Source: an uncultured Flaviramulus sp. (GTDB taxonomy: Bacteria > Bacteroidota > Bacteroidia > Flavobacteriales > Flavobacteriaceae). Taken from it: a stretch of DNA of 64,000 nucleotides. The notes below the pieces were generated by a model. That model had not been told where the DNA came from. It worked only from the letters and a program-made list of their open reading frames with translations, and did not search any database. The translations under genes were made by a program, and so were the position numbers. Numbering within the stretch: position 1 is the stretch's first letter; each line of letters begins with the position of its first letter. The stretch covers positions 868,001 to 932,000 of the forward strand of contig CANMUP010000001.1 in assembly GCA_947501105.1 (NCBI GenBank), given 5' to 3'. Shown in pieces: positions 50,337 through 59,005 of this stretch.

Positions 50337-51584
50337 ATGAGTAAAAATATTGTAATTATTGGTGGAGGAATTATAGGTTTATGTTCTGCATATTATCTTC
50401 AAAAAGAAGGGCATCAAATTACTATTGTCGATCAATCAAATCTTGATTCTGGAGCATCGTATGTAAATGCAGGGTATTTATCTCCAAGTCATATTATTCC
50501 ACTGTCCGCACCAGGTGTTATGAAAAAGGGAATGAAATGGATGTTTGATAAATCAAGTCCGCTTTATATAAAGCCACGATTAGATTTAGATTTTTTTAAA
50601 TGGACTCTGGCCTTTAACAAATCTTGTAATATAAAACATGTAAATAAGGCTATTCCTGCCATTAAAGATATTTCGCTTTTAAGTCAAGATTTATATGATG
50701 ATATAAAACGCAATGAAAACTTTACTTTTCATTACGAAAAGAAAGGGTTACTCATGTTGTGTCAAACTAATAAAATGTTAGATGAAGAAATAAAAACCGC
50801 TCATTTAGCAAAACAGGAAGGCTTAGATGCAGAAGAAATTAGTCTTGAGACTTTAAAACAGTTAGAACCGAATGTGGCTATAAATGTAAAAGGAGGAACT
50901 TATTATAAATGTGATTCTCATACCACACCGCATGAGTTTATGAGCGACATGAAAGCACATTTAAAAAAGGAAGGTGTTGTTTTTTATACCAATGAAAAGG
51001 TTGAAGATTTAGAAGTTGAAAATCAAAAAGTTTCAGGAATTAAAACAAACAAACGAACATTAAAAGCAGATGAATTTGTTTTAGCTGCTGGCTCTTGGAG
51101 CTCAATATTGAGCAAAAAATTAGGATTAAAACTATTACTTCAGGCAGGAAAAGGATACAGAATTAACTCAGAAAAGGAAACAGGAATTTCTATTCCGGCA
51201 ATTTTGTGCGAAGCTAAAGTTGCAGTTACTCCAATGAATGGGTTTACTCGATTTGCAGGCACTATGGAGATTGCAGGTATAAATCACGATATTAATAAAG
51301 TTAGAGTAGAGACTATTGCAAATGCTGCAAAAAAATATTACCCAAGTATAGAATTAACTCAAGAAGAAAAAAATGGAGCTGCATCTGGTTTGCGTCCAGT
51401 ATCTCCAGACGGTTTACCATATATTGGTAAATCTACTAAATGTGAAAATTTAACTATTGCTACTGGCCATGCTATGATGGGTTGGACCATGGCAACAGCT
51501 ACAGGGAAATTGGTTTCTGAAATTATTTCTGAACAAAAAACCTCGTTAGAAATAACTAATTATCATCCAGATAGAATTTTTTAA
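50337..51584 (+). CDS. FAD-dependent D-hydroxyproline dehydrogenase (DAO family)
   Basis: The 415-residue protein starts with a Rossmann FAD motif (IVIIGGGIIGLCSAYYLQKEGHQITIVD) and has the DAO-family C-terminus (GLRPVSPDGLPYIGKS, ATGHAMMGWTMATATGKLVSEII). Following the epimerase, it should oxidise cis-4-hydroxy-D-proline to pyrroline-4-hydroxy-2-carboxylate. It is 3 bp before the first M24 peptidase gene. Confidence 0.9.
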   Translation: MSKNIVIIGGGIIGLCSAYYLQKEGHQITIVDQSNLDSGASYVNAGYLSPSHIIPLSAPGVMKKGMKWMFDKSSPLYIKPRLDLDFFKWTLAFNKSCNIKHVNKAIPAIKDISLLSQDLYDDIKRNENFTFHYEKKGLLMLCQTNKMLDEEIKTAHLAKQEGLDAEEISLETLKQLEPNVAINVKGGTYYKCDSHTTPHEFMSDMKAHLKKEGVVFYTNEKVEDLEVENQKVSGIKTNKRTLKADEFVLAAGSWSSILSKKLGLKLLLQAGKGYRINSEKETGISIPAILCEAKVAVTPMNGFTRFAGTMEIAGINHDINKVRVETIANAAKKYYPSIELTQEEKNGAASGLRPVSPDGLPYIGKSTKCENLTIATGHAMMGWTMATATGKLVSEIISEQKTSLEITNYHPDRIF

Positions 51585-51587
51585 ATT

Positions 51588-52880
51588 ATGCGATACGATA
51601 AAATTTCGAATACATTATTCATAAAAGACAGAGCTAACTTCTGTTCTAAAATGAATGAAAACACCATTGCAATTTTAACATCAAATGATGTAAAACACAA
51701 TAATGCTGATGATGTAATGGGGTTTGCCCAAAATAATGATTTGTTTTACTTATCTGGGATTGATCAAGAGGAAACATTATTAGTTTTATATCCTGATGCT
51801 TATAAAAAGGAAAATCGAGAAATTTTATTTATAAAGGAAACGAATGAGCACATTAAAATTTGGGATGGCGAAAAATTAACTAAAGCTCAAGCAAGTGAAA
51901 TCTCAGGAATTAAACGTGTAGAATGGATTCAAGATTTCGAAATGGTTTTACAATATATGGCTTTTGAGGCTGATGGTTTTTATTTAGGACATAATGAATA
52001 TTTAAAACGAGCAACCAAAGACCAACAAACACGACAAGATAGAATGATTATATGGTGTAAAGAAAAATATCCTTTGCATCAATATTTACGAGCTGCAAAA
52101 ATTACGCGAGCATTGCGTCAAATTAAATCTGAAGAAGAGGTTAAATTAATTCAAAAGGCAGCTAATATTAGCGTTGAATCTTTTAAACGTGTTTTAAAAG
52201 CTTGCAAGCCTAATATAAAAGAGTACGAATTAGAAGCAGAATTAACCTATAATTTAACAAAATCTGGAGCCATTCGTCATGCTTTTCAACCCATTGTGGC
52301 TTCAGGAAAAAACGCTTGTGCATTGCATTACAATACTAATGATGCTATTTGTAACGATGGTGAAATGATTTTAATGGATTTTGGCGTTTGTTATGCTAAT
52401 TATAACAGTGATACAACACGTTGTTTTCCTGTAAACGGGAAATTTTCAGAGAGGCAAAAAGAAGTGTATAACTCTGTTTTATATTGTTTAAAAGAAGGAG
52501 GTAAACTTTTAAAACCAGGAATAGTATCGTCTGATTATGAACAACAAATGGCAACTTTAATAGAAACTGAATTGATAAAGTTAGGGTTGTTAAATGCTGA
52601 AGAAGTTTTAAAACAAGACCCTGAAAAACCTCTGTATAAAAGATATTTTATGCACGGAACAGCGCATCACATTGGTTTGGACGTGCATGATGTAGGCTTG
52701 TATTCGCGTCCATTTGAAGCTGGAATGGTTTTAACTTGTGAACCAGGAATTTATATTCCAGAAGAAAGTATAGGCTGTCGTTTGGAAAACGATTACCTTA
52801 TTACTGAAGATGGGAATATCAATTTAACTGAAACTATGCCTATTGAAATTGAAGATATTGAAGCATTAATGAATAATTAA
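51588..52880 (+). CDS. aminopeptidase P-like M24 metallopeptidase
   Basis: The 430-residue protein has an N-terminal AMP_N-like creatinase domain (about 1-160, NNDLFYLSGIDQEETLLVLYPDAYKKENREI) and a pita-bread catalytic domain (about 170-430) with metal ligands in MILMDFGVCYANYNSDTTR, FMHGTAHHIGLDVHD, LTCEPGIYIPEE and GCRLENDYLIT. It removes N-terminal residues before proline or hydroxyproline, which frees substrate for the pathway. No signal peptide, so it is cytoplasmic. Confidence 0.9.
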   Translation: MRYDKISNTLFIKDRANFCSKMNENTIAILTSNDVKHNNADDVMGFAQNNDLFYLSGIDQEETLLVLYPDAYKKENREILFIKETNEHIKIWDGEKLTKAQASEISGIKRVEWIQDFEMVLQYMAFEADGFYLGHNEYLKRATKDQQTRQDRMIIWCKEKYPLHQYLRAAKITRALRQIKSEEEVKLIQKAANISVESFKRVLKACKPNIKEYELEAELTYNLTKSGAIRHAFQPIVASGKNACALHYNTNDAICNDGEMILMDFGVCYANYNSDTTRCFPVNGKFSERQKEVYNSVLYCLKEGGKLLKPGIVSSDYEQQMATLIETELIKLGLLNAEEVLKQDPEKPLYKRYFMHGTAHHIGLDVHDVGLYSRPFEAGMVLTCEPGIYIPEESIGCRLENDYLITEDGNINLTETMPIEIEDIEALMNN

Positions 52881-52886
52881 GAAAGT

Positions 52887-54095
52887 ATGATTGGAATTGG
52901 AGGATCGACTATTGAAACGGAATTAAATGCTATTAAACCAAAAGCACATTTGGTAAAACCCATTCAAAAAGAAGAATTTCAAAAACGTATTGAAAAGGCT
53001 TGCCGTTTAATGAAAGCAGAAAATGCTCAAGCTGTGTATCTGCATTCAGGAACTAATTTGTATTATTTTACAGGAACTCATTGGAATTCTAGCGAACGAA
53101 TGGTAGGCGCCTTGTTATTTCCTAATGGAGAGCTTCATTATATTTCACCTCAATTTGAAAAAGGAACTATTTTAGATTTTATGATTATCAATGGTACAGT
53201 CCATTGTTGGGAGGAGCATGAAAGCCCTTTTCAATTATTTAATCAAATTCTTAATGACAATGATGTAGTAAATGGTGAAATTTTAATTGACGAAACTACC
53301 CCTTTTTTTATTTCAGAAGGTATTTTAAAAGCATCATCTGAATATACTTTAACTAATGCTAAACCAATTATTTCGGGTTGTAGAATGGTTAAGTCTGCTA
53401 CAGAGATAGCCATTATGCAGCATGCTATGGATATTACCTTAGAAGTTCAAAAAGCAGCTGCAAGAATTTTAAAAGTTGGCATTAGTGCAAAAGAAGTTGT
53501 AGATTTTATTAATGAAGCTCATAAACGATTTGGTGCCCCTTCGGGATCATATTTTTGTATTGTATTATTTGGTGTAGATTCTTCATTTCCGCACGGTGTA
53601 AGTAAACCTAAGGATTTAGAAATGAATGATATGGTTCTTATTGATACTGGCTGTGTGTTACATGATTACATATCTGATATTACACGAACTTATGTTTTTG
53701 GAGAAGCGAATGATTTACAACGTCGTATTTGGAATATAGAAAAGGAAACTCAACAAGCTGCTTTTGATGCTGCTCAATTAGGGAATACATGTGCTACAAT
53801 TGATTTAGCATCAAGAAAAGTGTTAGAGTCTCATGCTCTTGGACCAGATTATAAACTTCCAGGATTGCCGCATAGAACAGGTCATGGTATTGGTTTGGAT
53901 ATTCATGAGTATCCGTACATAGTTAAAGGCGATGAAACCGTTTTAGAACCAGGAATGTGCTTTAGCAACGAACCTATGATTTGCGTACCCGATGAATTTG
54001 GGGTTCGTCATGAAGACCATATCTATATGACCGAAAATGGCCCAAAATGGTTTACTAAACCCATGTATAGCATAGAAAATCCATTTGGGTTATAG
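52887..54095 (+). CDS. M24 family Xaa-Pro dipeptidase-like peptidase
   Basis: The 402-residue protein is a second M24 member with an N-terminal creatinase-like domain (LHSGTNLYYFTGTHWNSSERMVG) and metal ligands in MVLIDTGCVLHDYISDITRTY, PHRTGHGIGLDIHEYP, CFSNEPMICVPDEFGVRHEDHIYM. It differs in sequence from the preceding M24 gene, so it is not a recent duplicate. Prolidase activity on imidodipeptides (Gly-Pro, Gly-Hyp) fits collagen-peptide use. Confidence 0.88.
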   Translation: MIGIGGSTIETELNAIKPKAHLVKPIQKEEFQKRIEKACRLMKAENAQAVYLHSGTNLYYFTGTHWNSSERMVGALLFPNGELHYISPQFEKGTILDFMIINGTVHCWEEHESPFQLFNQILNDNDVVNGEILIDETTPFFISEGILKASSEYTLTNAKPIISGCRMVKSATEIAIMQHAMDITLEVQKAAARILKVGISAKEVVDFINEAHKRFGAPSGSYFCIVLFGVDSSFPHGVSKPKDLEMNDMVLIDTGCVLHDYISDITRTYVFGEANDLQRRIWNIEKETQQAAFDAAQLGNTCATIDLASRKVLESHALGPDYKLPGLPHRTGHGIGLDIHEYPYIVKGDETVLEPGMCFSNEPMICVPDEFGVRHEDHIYMTENGPKWFTKPMYSIENPFGL

Positions 54096-54102
54096 CATTT
54101 GT

Positions 54103-55170
54103 CTATCTTAAAATAAATCCGTCTTTCATAGGATCGTTAGGATCAATTACAAAAGTTTGCATGCCAGTAATATGTGCAGTGCCTTCAACTTGAGGAATTA
54201 CGGCTTTAAATGGACCATAATTTTCTTCAGAAACCACAGACCCTTTAAAAACAGAGCCTGTAATACTCTCAACAGTCATAGTGTCTCCAAAATCAATATC
54301 GCCTCTAGCTTTATGTATAGCCATTCTTCCAGATACGCCAGAGCCAGTGGGGCACCGGTCTACTTCGCCTTCTGCAAAAATGCAAACATTACGACTATCA
54401 TTACCAGAAATTTGTTTGCTGTTGTCAATAAATATGGTTCCATATAAATAACTAAGTTCTGCCTCATAGGGATGTGTAATCTCCTTATCAGCATCCATAA
54501 CAGCATATTTGATATCCATTCCGGATTGAATCAAGCTTCTATAGCTTTCAGGAGTCAAATCAAAATTAAAATTGTTTTTAGCCATGTCAACATAAGCATA
54601 AAAACCGCCTCCATATGCAAGATCGTAAGTTACTTTTCCTAATCCTTCAACATTAACAATTCTGTCTAATCCAACTACAAAGCTTGGTACACAATGAAAC
54701 CTTACTCCAGTTACTTTTCCGTTTTCAACATCAGCAAAAGAAGTAATCCTTCCACAAGGCGCATCAATTTTAATTATATTGTCTCCTTCTTTTACTTTTA
54801 CCCATTGCATTTCAATAGCCAAAGTAGAAATAGCAATAATTGCGTGACCACACATGGTTGAATACCCTTCGTTATGTAAAAAAAGAATTCCAAAATCACC
54901 TTCATCATCATTTGGAGGTAATAAAATACAGCCATACATATCAGCATGACCACGAGGTTCAAACATTAAAGTAGTACGTAAAAAATCAAAATTTTCTTTA
55001 CAATATCTACGGTACTCTAAAACAGAATTACCTTTTAACTTTGGGAAACCATCAACAATAACTCTTAACGGTTCACCGCCAGTATGCATATCAATTGTTT
55101 TAATTTGAAGCCAATCTTTTGATGGTTCAAAATGGGTTTTATTAAGTATATTTTGATACGTGTTACTCAT
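54103..55170 (-). CDS. trans-3-hydroxy-L-proline dehydratase (proline racemase family)
   Basis: From ATG 55170 the protein has 355 residues. It has Cys107 in STMCGHAII but Thr275 in DRCPTGSGVSGR, where the racemase has its second Cys. A Cys/Thr pair marks the dehydratase subgroup, which converts trans-3-hydroxy-L-proline to pyrroline-2-carboxylate. I use the ATG at 55170, which overlaps the stop of the reductase gene in an ATGAGTAA arrangement; the upstream Met at 55203 is less likely. The neighbour reductase completes the pathway. Confidence 0.9.
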   Translation of the reverse strand: MSNTYQNILNKTHFEPSKDWLQIKTIDMHTGGEPLRVIVDGFPKLKGNSVLEYRRYCKENFDFLRTTLMFEPRGHADMYGCILLPPNDDEGDFGILFLHNEGYSTMCGHAIIAISTLAIEMQWVKVKEGDNIIKIDAPCGRITSFADVENGKVTGVRFHCVPSFVVGLDRIVNVEGLGKVTYDLAYGGGFYAYVDMAKNNFNFDLTPESYRSLIQSGMDIKYAVMDADKEITHPYEAELSYLYGTIFIDNSKQISGNDSRNVCIFAEGEVDRCPTGSGVSGRMAIHKARGDIDFGDTMTVESITGSVFKGSVVSEENYGPFKAVIPQVEGTAHITGMQTFVIDPNDPMKDGFILR

Positions 55171-56122
55171 TTTTAAATTTGTTAAAATAATATCCAGCAG
55201 CAACTAAATCTTCAAGTGCATGCCCAACCGATTTAAATACTGTAATTTCATTTTCAAAAATTCGTCCTTTTTGTTTATTTGAACAAAGCTGAAATAAATC
55301 TGCTCTAATCTGCTCTTCTTTAAGAATGCCTTTTTCAATAGGAATAACAATATCTCCGCTTTCTTTTAGTCCACCTTGAAACGTGTCGACAAAAACAGAT
55401 GCTTTTGTAATGGTTTCATCATCTGCTTCGCGCATATCTTTTTTGTAAGCACCAACCAAATCAATATGCTGTCCTGCTTTTAAATATTTCCCTAGAACTA
55501 ATGGAACTTTAGATAAGGTAGCACATGAAATGATATCGACTTCAGATATTTTATCTTTAATTGTTTTAATAGCTTTAATGCTAAAATTCTCATTTTTCAA
55601 TGCCGATGCTACGGCTTGTGCTTTTTCTAAATTTCGTCCCCATATAAATACATTTTTTAGAGGTCTTACAGATGCATGAGCTTTAATCAGATTTATTGAC
55701 AATGCCCCAGTACCAATCATTAGCATTGAATTTGAATCTTTTCGGGATAAATATGACGATGCTAAAGCTGAAGCTGAAGCTGTTCGCTTAACAGTTAAAC
55801 TTTTTGCTTCTAAAATGGCATTTATAGTTCCTTTTGTGGCATCAAAATAAATATATGTACCTTGTATTGATGGTAAATTAAATTGCCTGTTTTCAGGACT
55901 TACAGTAACTATTTTTACCCCTGCATCATTACTTGGGTTCCATGCAGGCATTAATAATAATGTAGAATCAGCACTAACTTCTGGATTAGGAAAGTCATGA
56001 TGATGACGCATTGGTATAATTGTGTTATTGTTAGAAAACCCATGTTTCAGTTCTTGAATTAATTCAGAAAACACAGTATTACTTTCAATAAAGGTATCAT
56101 CTATTTGTAAAATCTTTTCCAT
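55163..56122 (-). CDS. pyrroline-2-carboxylate reductase (ornithine cyclodeaminase/mu-crystallin family)
   Basis: The 319-residue protein belongs to the ornithine cyclodeaminase family: MRHHHDFPN near the start, SASALASSYLSRKDSNSMLMIGTGALSINLIKAHASVRPLKNVFIWGR (NAD(P)-binding), IDLVGAYKKDMREADDETI near the end. Adjacent to a 3-hydroxyproline dehydratase, it should reduce pyrroline-2-carboxylate to L-proline. It overlaps the dehydratase by 8 bp. The gene is divergent from the S37-type peptidase. Confidence 0.88.
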   Translation of the reverse strand: MEKILQIDDTFIESNTVFSELIQELKHGFSNNNTIIPMRHHHDFPNPEVSADSTLLLMPAWNPSNDAGVKIVTVSPENRQFNLPSIQGTYIYFDATKGTINAILEAKSLTVKRTASASALASSYLSRKDSNSMLMIGTGALSINLIKAHASVRPLKNVFIWGRNLEKAQAVASALKNENFSIKAIKTIKDKISEVDIISCATLSKVPLVLGKYLKAGQHIDLVGAYKKDMREADDETITKASVFVDTFQGGLKESGDIVIPIEKGILKEEQIRADLFQLCSNKQKGRIFENEITVFKSVGHALEDLVAAGYYFNKFKNE

Positions 56123-56193
56123 GAGTTAAATGTAACAAAATCATTATTTTTAATTCAATATTATTTGCTAATAAACTAAAATGATACTTAACA

Positions 56194-56204
56194 TGGATAA
56201 TATA
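56194..56204 (+). promoter_or_regulatory. TGGATAATATA word shared with the AraC site
   Basis: These 11 bases are identical to 46060-46070 in the AraC repeat region. They lie in the divergent region of the reductase and S37-type peptidase genes; a TATCTTTA box-like word follows at 56232. No second repeat at 21 bp is seen. Confidence 0.35.
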
Positions 56205-56258
56205 ATACATACAGCATTTTTTTTGAAAGCTTATCTTTAAAACTTAAAATGATTACAA

Positions 56259-57578
56259 ATGAATTCAATTAAAAAAATACTAGTCCTATTTTTAGTAAGC
56301 ATAAGTATATACTCTTGTAAAGAATCTGGAGCAAATTTAGAAGGTTTAACCTTTGAAGAACAGTTGAAAGTATTATTCCCTACGGCAGAAATAAGCCCAG
56401 TAAAGGTAGAGGATTATTTTAAAAAAGCATATCAACTTATTTTAAAACAACCTTTAGACCATAGCAATATTGAAGCAGGGAGTTTTAACCACTATGTATA
56501 CATATCTCACACAGATTATTCAAAACCTACAGTTTTGGTAACCGAAGGTTATAATGCTAAGCATAAAACTTACGAGTTGAGTAAGGTTTTACAATCTAAT
56601 CAAGTTATGGTTGAGTATAGATTTTATGGTAAATCTAGGCCAGAACCAATTCCGTGGAAATACTTAACAAACGATCAGGCTGTTGAAGATTATCATGCAA
56701 TAATTAATAAATTGAAACTACTTTATAAAAATAAATGGATTTCTACAGGAATAAGTAAGGGCGGAGAAACAGTTTTAATATATAAGTCTAAATATCCTAA
56801 TGATGTTGATGTAGCTGTACCTTATGTGGCCCCTTTAATAAATACTCAAGAAGATGTTAGGACAGAAGATTTGATAAATTCTGTTGGAACTGATGCGTGT
56901 CGAAATAAGATTACTCAGTTTCAAAGACATGTTTTAAAGCATAGAGATACTATTTTAAACGAATTAAAAATTTATGCTGAAAAAGAAAACATGCAGTTTA
57001 CAAAAGTTTCAATTGAAGAAGCTTTGGAATATTCTGTGCTAGAATTTCCATTTTCATTCTGGCAATGGGGAGGAAACTGTGACGATATTCCAACTGATAA
57101 CGCTACAGTAAATAATTATTTTAAGTATTTAATTAAAATATCGGGTATGGGTTTATATAACGATAAAGGATTTCATCATTATTTACCATCTTTTTACCAA
57201 CACATGATAGAGTTGGGGTATTACGGGTTTGATTTAGAACCAGTGAAAGATTTGCTTAAGGCAGTAAAGTCACCATCAAATATGCGCTTTGCACCAACAG
57301 ATGTAGATTTAACATATAACTCAGAGTATATTAAAAAAGTTAGGGATTATGCTGAAAACAAGGGCAATAACATTTTATATGTTTATGGTGCTTACGACCC
57401 GTGGGGAGCTTGTGCACCAACACCAGCACCAAATGTAGATGCCTTAAAGATGGTTTTAGAAGGAGGTGATCATGGTACTAGAATTAAGGATTTTTCTGAA
57501 GAAGATCAACAAAAAATATATAACAAGTTAAGAGAATGGTTAGGAGATGATATAGAGGTTTTTCCTTTAAAAGAATAA
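56259..57578 (+). CDS. S37-type (PS-10) tripeptidyl aminopeptidase lipoprotein
   Basis: The 439-residue protein has a lipoprotein signal (FLVSISIYSCKESG, Cys20) and the alpha/beta-hydrolase fold of the S37 prolyl tripeptidyl aminopeptidase family: VLVTEGYNAKHKTYELSKVLQ, VMVEYRFYGKSRP, ISTGISKGGETVLIYKSKYP (nucleophile Ser in GxSxGG), ILYVYGAYDPWGACAPTP (Asp) and GGDHGTRI (His). It would release tripeptides from proline-rich peptides at the cell surface or in the periplasm, and so feed the island. It is divergent from the reductase gene. Confidence 0.87.
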   Translation: MNSIKKILVLFLVSISIYSCKESGANLEGLTFEEQLKVLFPTAEISPVKVEDYFKKAYQLILKQPLDHSNIEAGSFNHYVYISHTDYSKPTVLVTEGYNAKHKTYELSKVLQSNQVMVEYRFYGKSRPEPIPWKYLTNDQAVEDYHAIINKLKLLYKNKWISTGISKGGETVLIYKSKYPNDVDVAVPYVAPLINTQEDVRTEDLINSVGTDACRNKITQFQRHVLKHRDTILNELKIYAEKENMQFTKVSIEEALEYSVLEFPFSFWQWGGNCDDIPTDNATVNNYFKYLIKISGMGLYNDKGFHHYLPSFYQHMIELGYYGFDLEPVKDLLKAVKSPSNMRFAPTDVDLTYNSEYIKKVRDYAENKGNNILYVYGAYDPWGACAPTPAPNVDALKMVLEGGDHGTRIKDFSEEDQQKIYNKLREWLGDDIEVFPLKE

Positions 57579-57585
57579 ATAGAAG

Positions 57586-58059
57586 TTATAAATCTAAGTT
57601 TTCAATATCTAAGCGCATACTAATCATATGTTTTTTAAAGCCAACTTTTTCATATGCTCTAATAGCAGATGGGTTTTCCTCATAAACATCTAATCTAATT
57701 TCGGTTATTTCTTTAGTTTTGCACCATTCTAAAAGAGCCTGCATTATTAATTTGTTATAACCATTACCTCTATGGTTTTTTGGCACAAACATAAAACCTA
57801 AATACCCTTGCTTGTCATGCTTTAAATAATGTCTGTCTTCTTTTATTTTTGCATAACCTGATGCAACTATTTCATTATTCAATTCAACAACAAATAATTC
57901 TGAATCCTTATTTTTTATAAATTCTGAAACATCATAATAACTTATTTCTCCTCCTTTAATGGTAACGTCCATTGGACGTTCGGCTTCAATAAGTCCTTGC
58001 TCAAACTCTAATAAAATAGGCACATCGTTTAAGGTGGCTTTTCTAACAATTGGTTGCAT
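57586..58059 (-). CDS. GNAT family N-acetyltransferase
   Basis: The 157-residue protein has the GNAT acetyl-CoA motif (YLGFMFVPKNHRGNGYNKLIMQALLEW) and the following ITEIRLDVYEENPSAIRAYEKVGFKKHM. The substrate is unknown. It is coupled to the SnoaL-like gene (3 bp). Confidence 0.92.
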   Translation of the reverse strand: MQPIVRKATLNDVPILLEFEQGLIEAERPMDVTIKGGEISYYDVSEFIKNKDSELFVVELNNEIVASGYAKIKEDRHYLKHDKQGYLGFMFVPKNHRGNGYNKLIMQALLEWCKTKEITEIRLDVYEENPSAIRAYEKVGFKKHMISMRLDIENLDL

Positions 58060-58062
58060 AAT

Positions 58063-58494
58063 TTAACTAGATGTATCTGCAATAATTTTCCACTTGCCAT
58101 TAATTTTTTTGAAAATAATCATAAAAATACCATCGGCGTTTCCAACTACACGTTTTAAATGATATTCGCCTAAAACAAAGTAAGCACCTTCGCTTATTTT
58201 AGAAATATCGTTAATTTTAAAGCTTAATTTACCCGTATGATCTTCGGTTGGATAGCTTTTTTTATAACGTTCTAAAGTATTCTGCCAGCCATAAGTAACA
58301 CCGTTACTGCCATAAAATTTAAGCGAATCACTTTTCCAATAACCTTCCATAAACTTCTCAATATTGTTTTTAGACCAGGCAATTCTTTGTGCTTTTAAAA
58401 CACTTTGGATTGCTTTTTTGTCTTCACTCTCAGTAGATTGAGCGTTGCCGTAAAAAAAAGTTGTTATAAATAGTAGTAAAATAAGATGCTTCAT
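58063..58494 (-). CDS. exported SnoaL/DUF4440-like protein
   Basis: The 143-residue protein has a signal peptide (LLLFITTFFYGNAQS) and an NTF2-like domain (KKAIQSVLKAQRIAWSKNNIEKFMEGYWKSDSLKFYG; LGEYHLKRVV; FKKINGKWKIIADTSS). NTF2-like exported proteins usually bind or isomerise small molecules; role unknown. The 223-bp gap behind it (58495-58717) contains the palindrome TTTATCGATAAA and a CCCTCA word. Confidence 0.82.
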   Translation of the reverse strand: MKHLILLLFITTFFYGNAQSTESEDKKAIQSVLKAQRIAWSKNNIEKFMEGYWKSDSLKFYGSNGVTYGWQNTLERYKKSYPTEDHTGKLSFKINDISKISEGAYFVLGEYHLKRVVGNADGIFMIIFKKINGKWKIIADTSS

Positions 58495-58609
58495 AATGAA
58501 TATTATCTGTTTTATACAAAAAGTAAAAATAGCAAAAATCTTATTTTAAATGTGGTCGCTCATCGATTAATTTGACATTTATTATTTTTTTATCTAAAGT
58601 TAAAATCTA

Positions 58610-58623
58610 TTTATCGATAAAAT
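58610..58623. repeat. palindrome TTTATCGATAAAAT, also at 2629-2642
   Basis: The 14-mer is identical at both places and its core TTTATCGATAAA is a perfect palindrome. Here it is 95 bp before the STAS gene. A TCCCTCA word (58678-58684) follows, as at 2779, so the two regions share two short motifs. Confidence 0.35.
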
Positions 58624-58717
58624 AATGTGAAACCTATTTGTGTTTGTATATTTATATGAAAATCAATTGATTAGTCTCCCTCAAATTTATTGTTTAACCA
58701 GTATAAATATCTTAATT

Positions 58718-58996
58718 ATGGAATTAGAGATTTCAAGCTATAACAATTTTTTTAAAATGAAAGGCATTCTTAGTAAACGCAACTTAGGTGTGTTTAAGAA
58801 TGAATTTAATAATGTTTTTGATAGAGTAGGTGCGCTTACCATTAGTATTGAAAACATTGAATGGATGGATAAATATGGCGTAAATGCATTAGCAGAATTG
58901 CATTATGAGGCCATATCTAAAAACAAGAAAATGTCTATAATTGGTTTAGGATGCAAAGATTTATACGAGCATTTTAAATCTGATTTTGCAGCGTAA
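58718..58996 (+). CDS. single STAS-domain protein
   Basis: From ATG 58718 the protein has 92 residues and forms one STAS domain (FKMKGILSKRNLGVFKNEFNNVFDRVGALTISIENIEWMDKYGVNALAELHYEAISKNKKMSIIGLG). The usual phospho-acceptor Ser of anti-sigma antagonists (DSSG) is replaced by DKYG, so phosphorylation of that site is unlikely. The first ATG at 58640 gives an unconvincing leader. The partner is unknown. Confidence 0.75.
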   Translation: MELEISSYNNFFKMKGILSKRNLGVFKNEFNNVFDRVGALTISIENIEWMDKYGVNALAELHYEAISKNKKMSIIGLGCKDLYEHFKSDFAA

Positions 58997-59005
58997 TGTT
59001 AAATA

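Noticed and set aside
55171-55203. Met at 55203 as start of the 3-hydroxyproline dehydratase
   Set aside because: It would overlap the reductase gene by 41 bp; the Met at 55170 gives a compact ATGAGTAA overlap.
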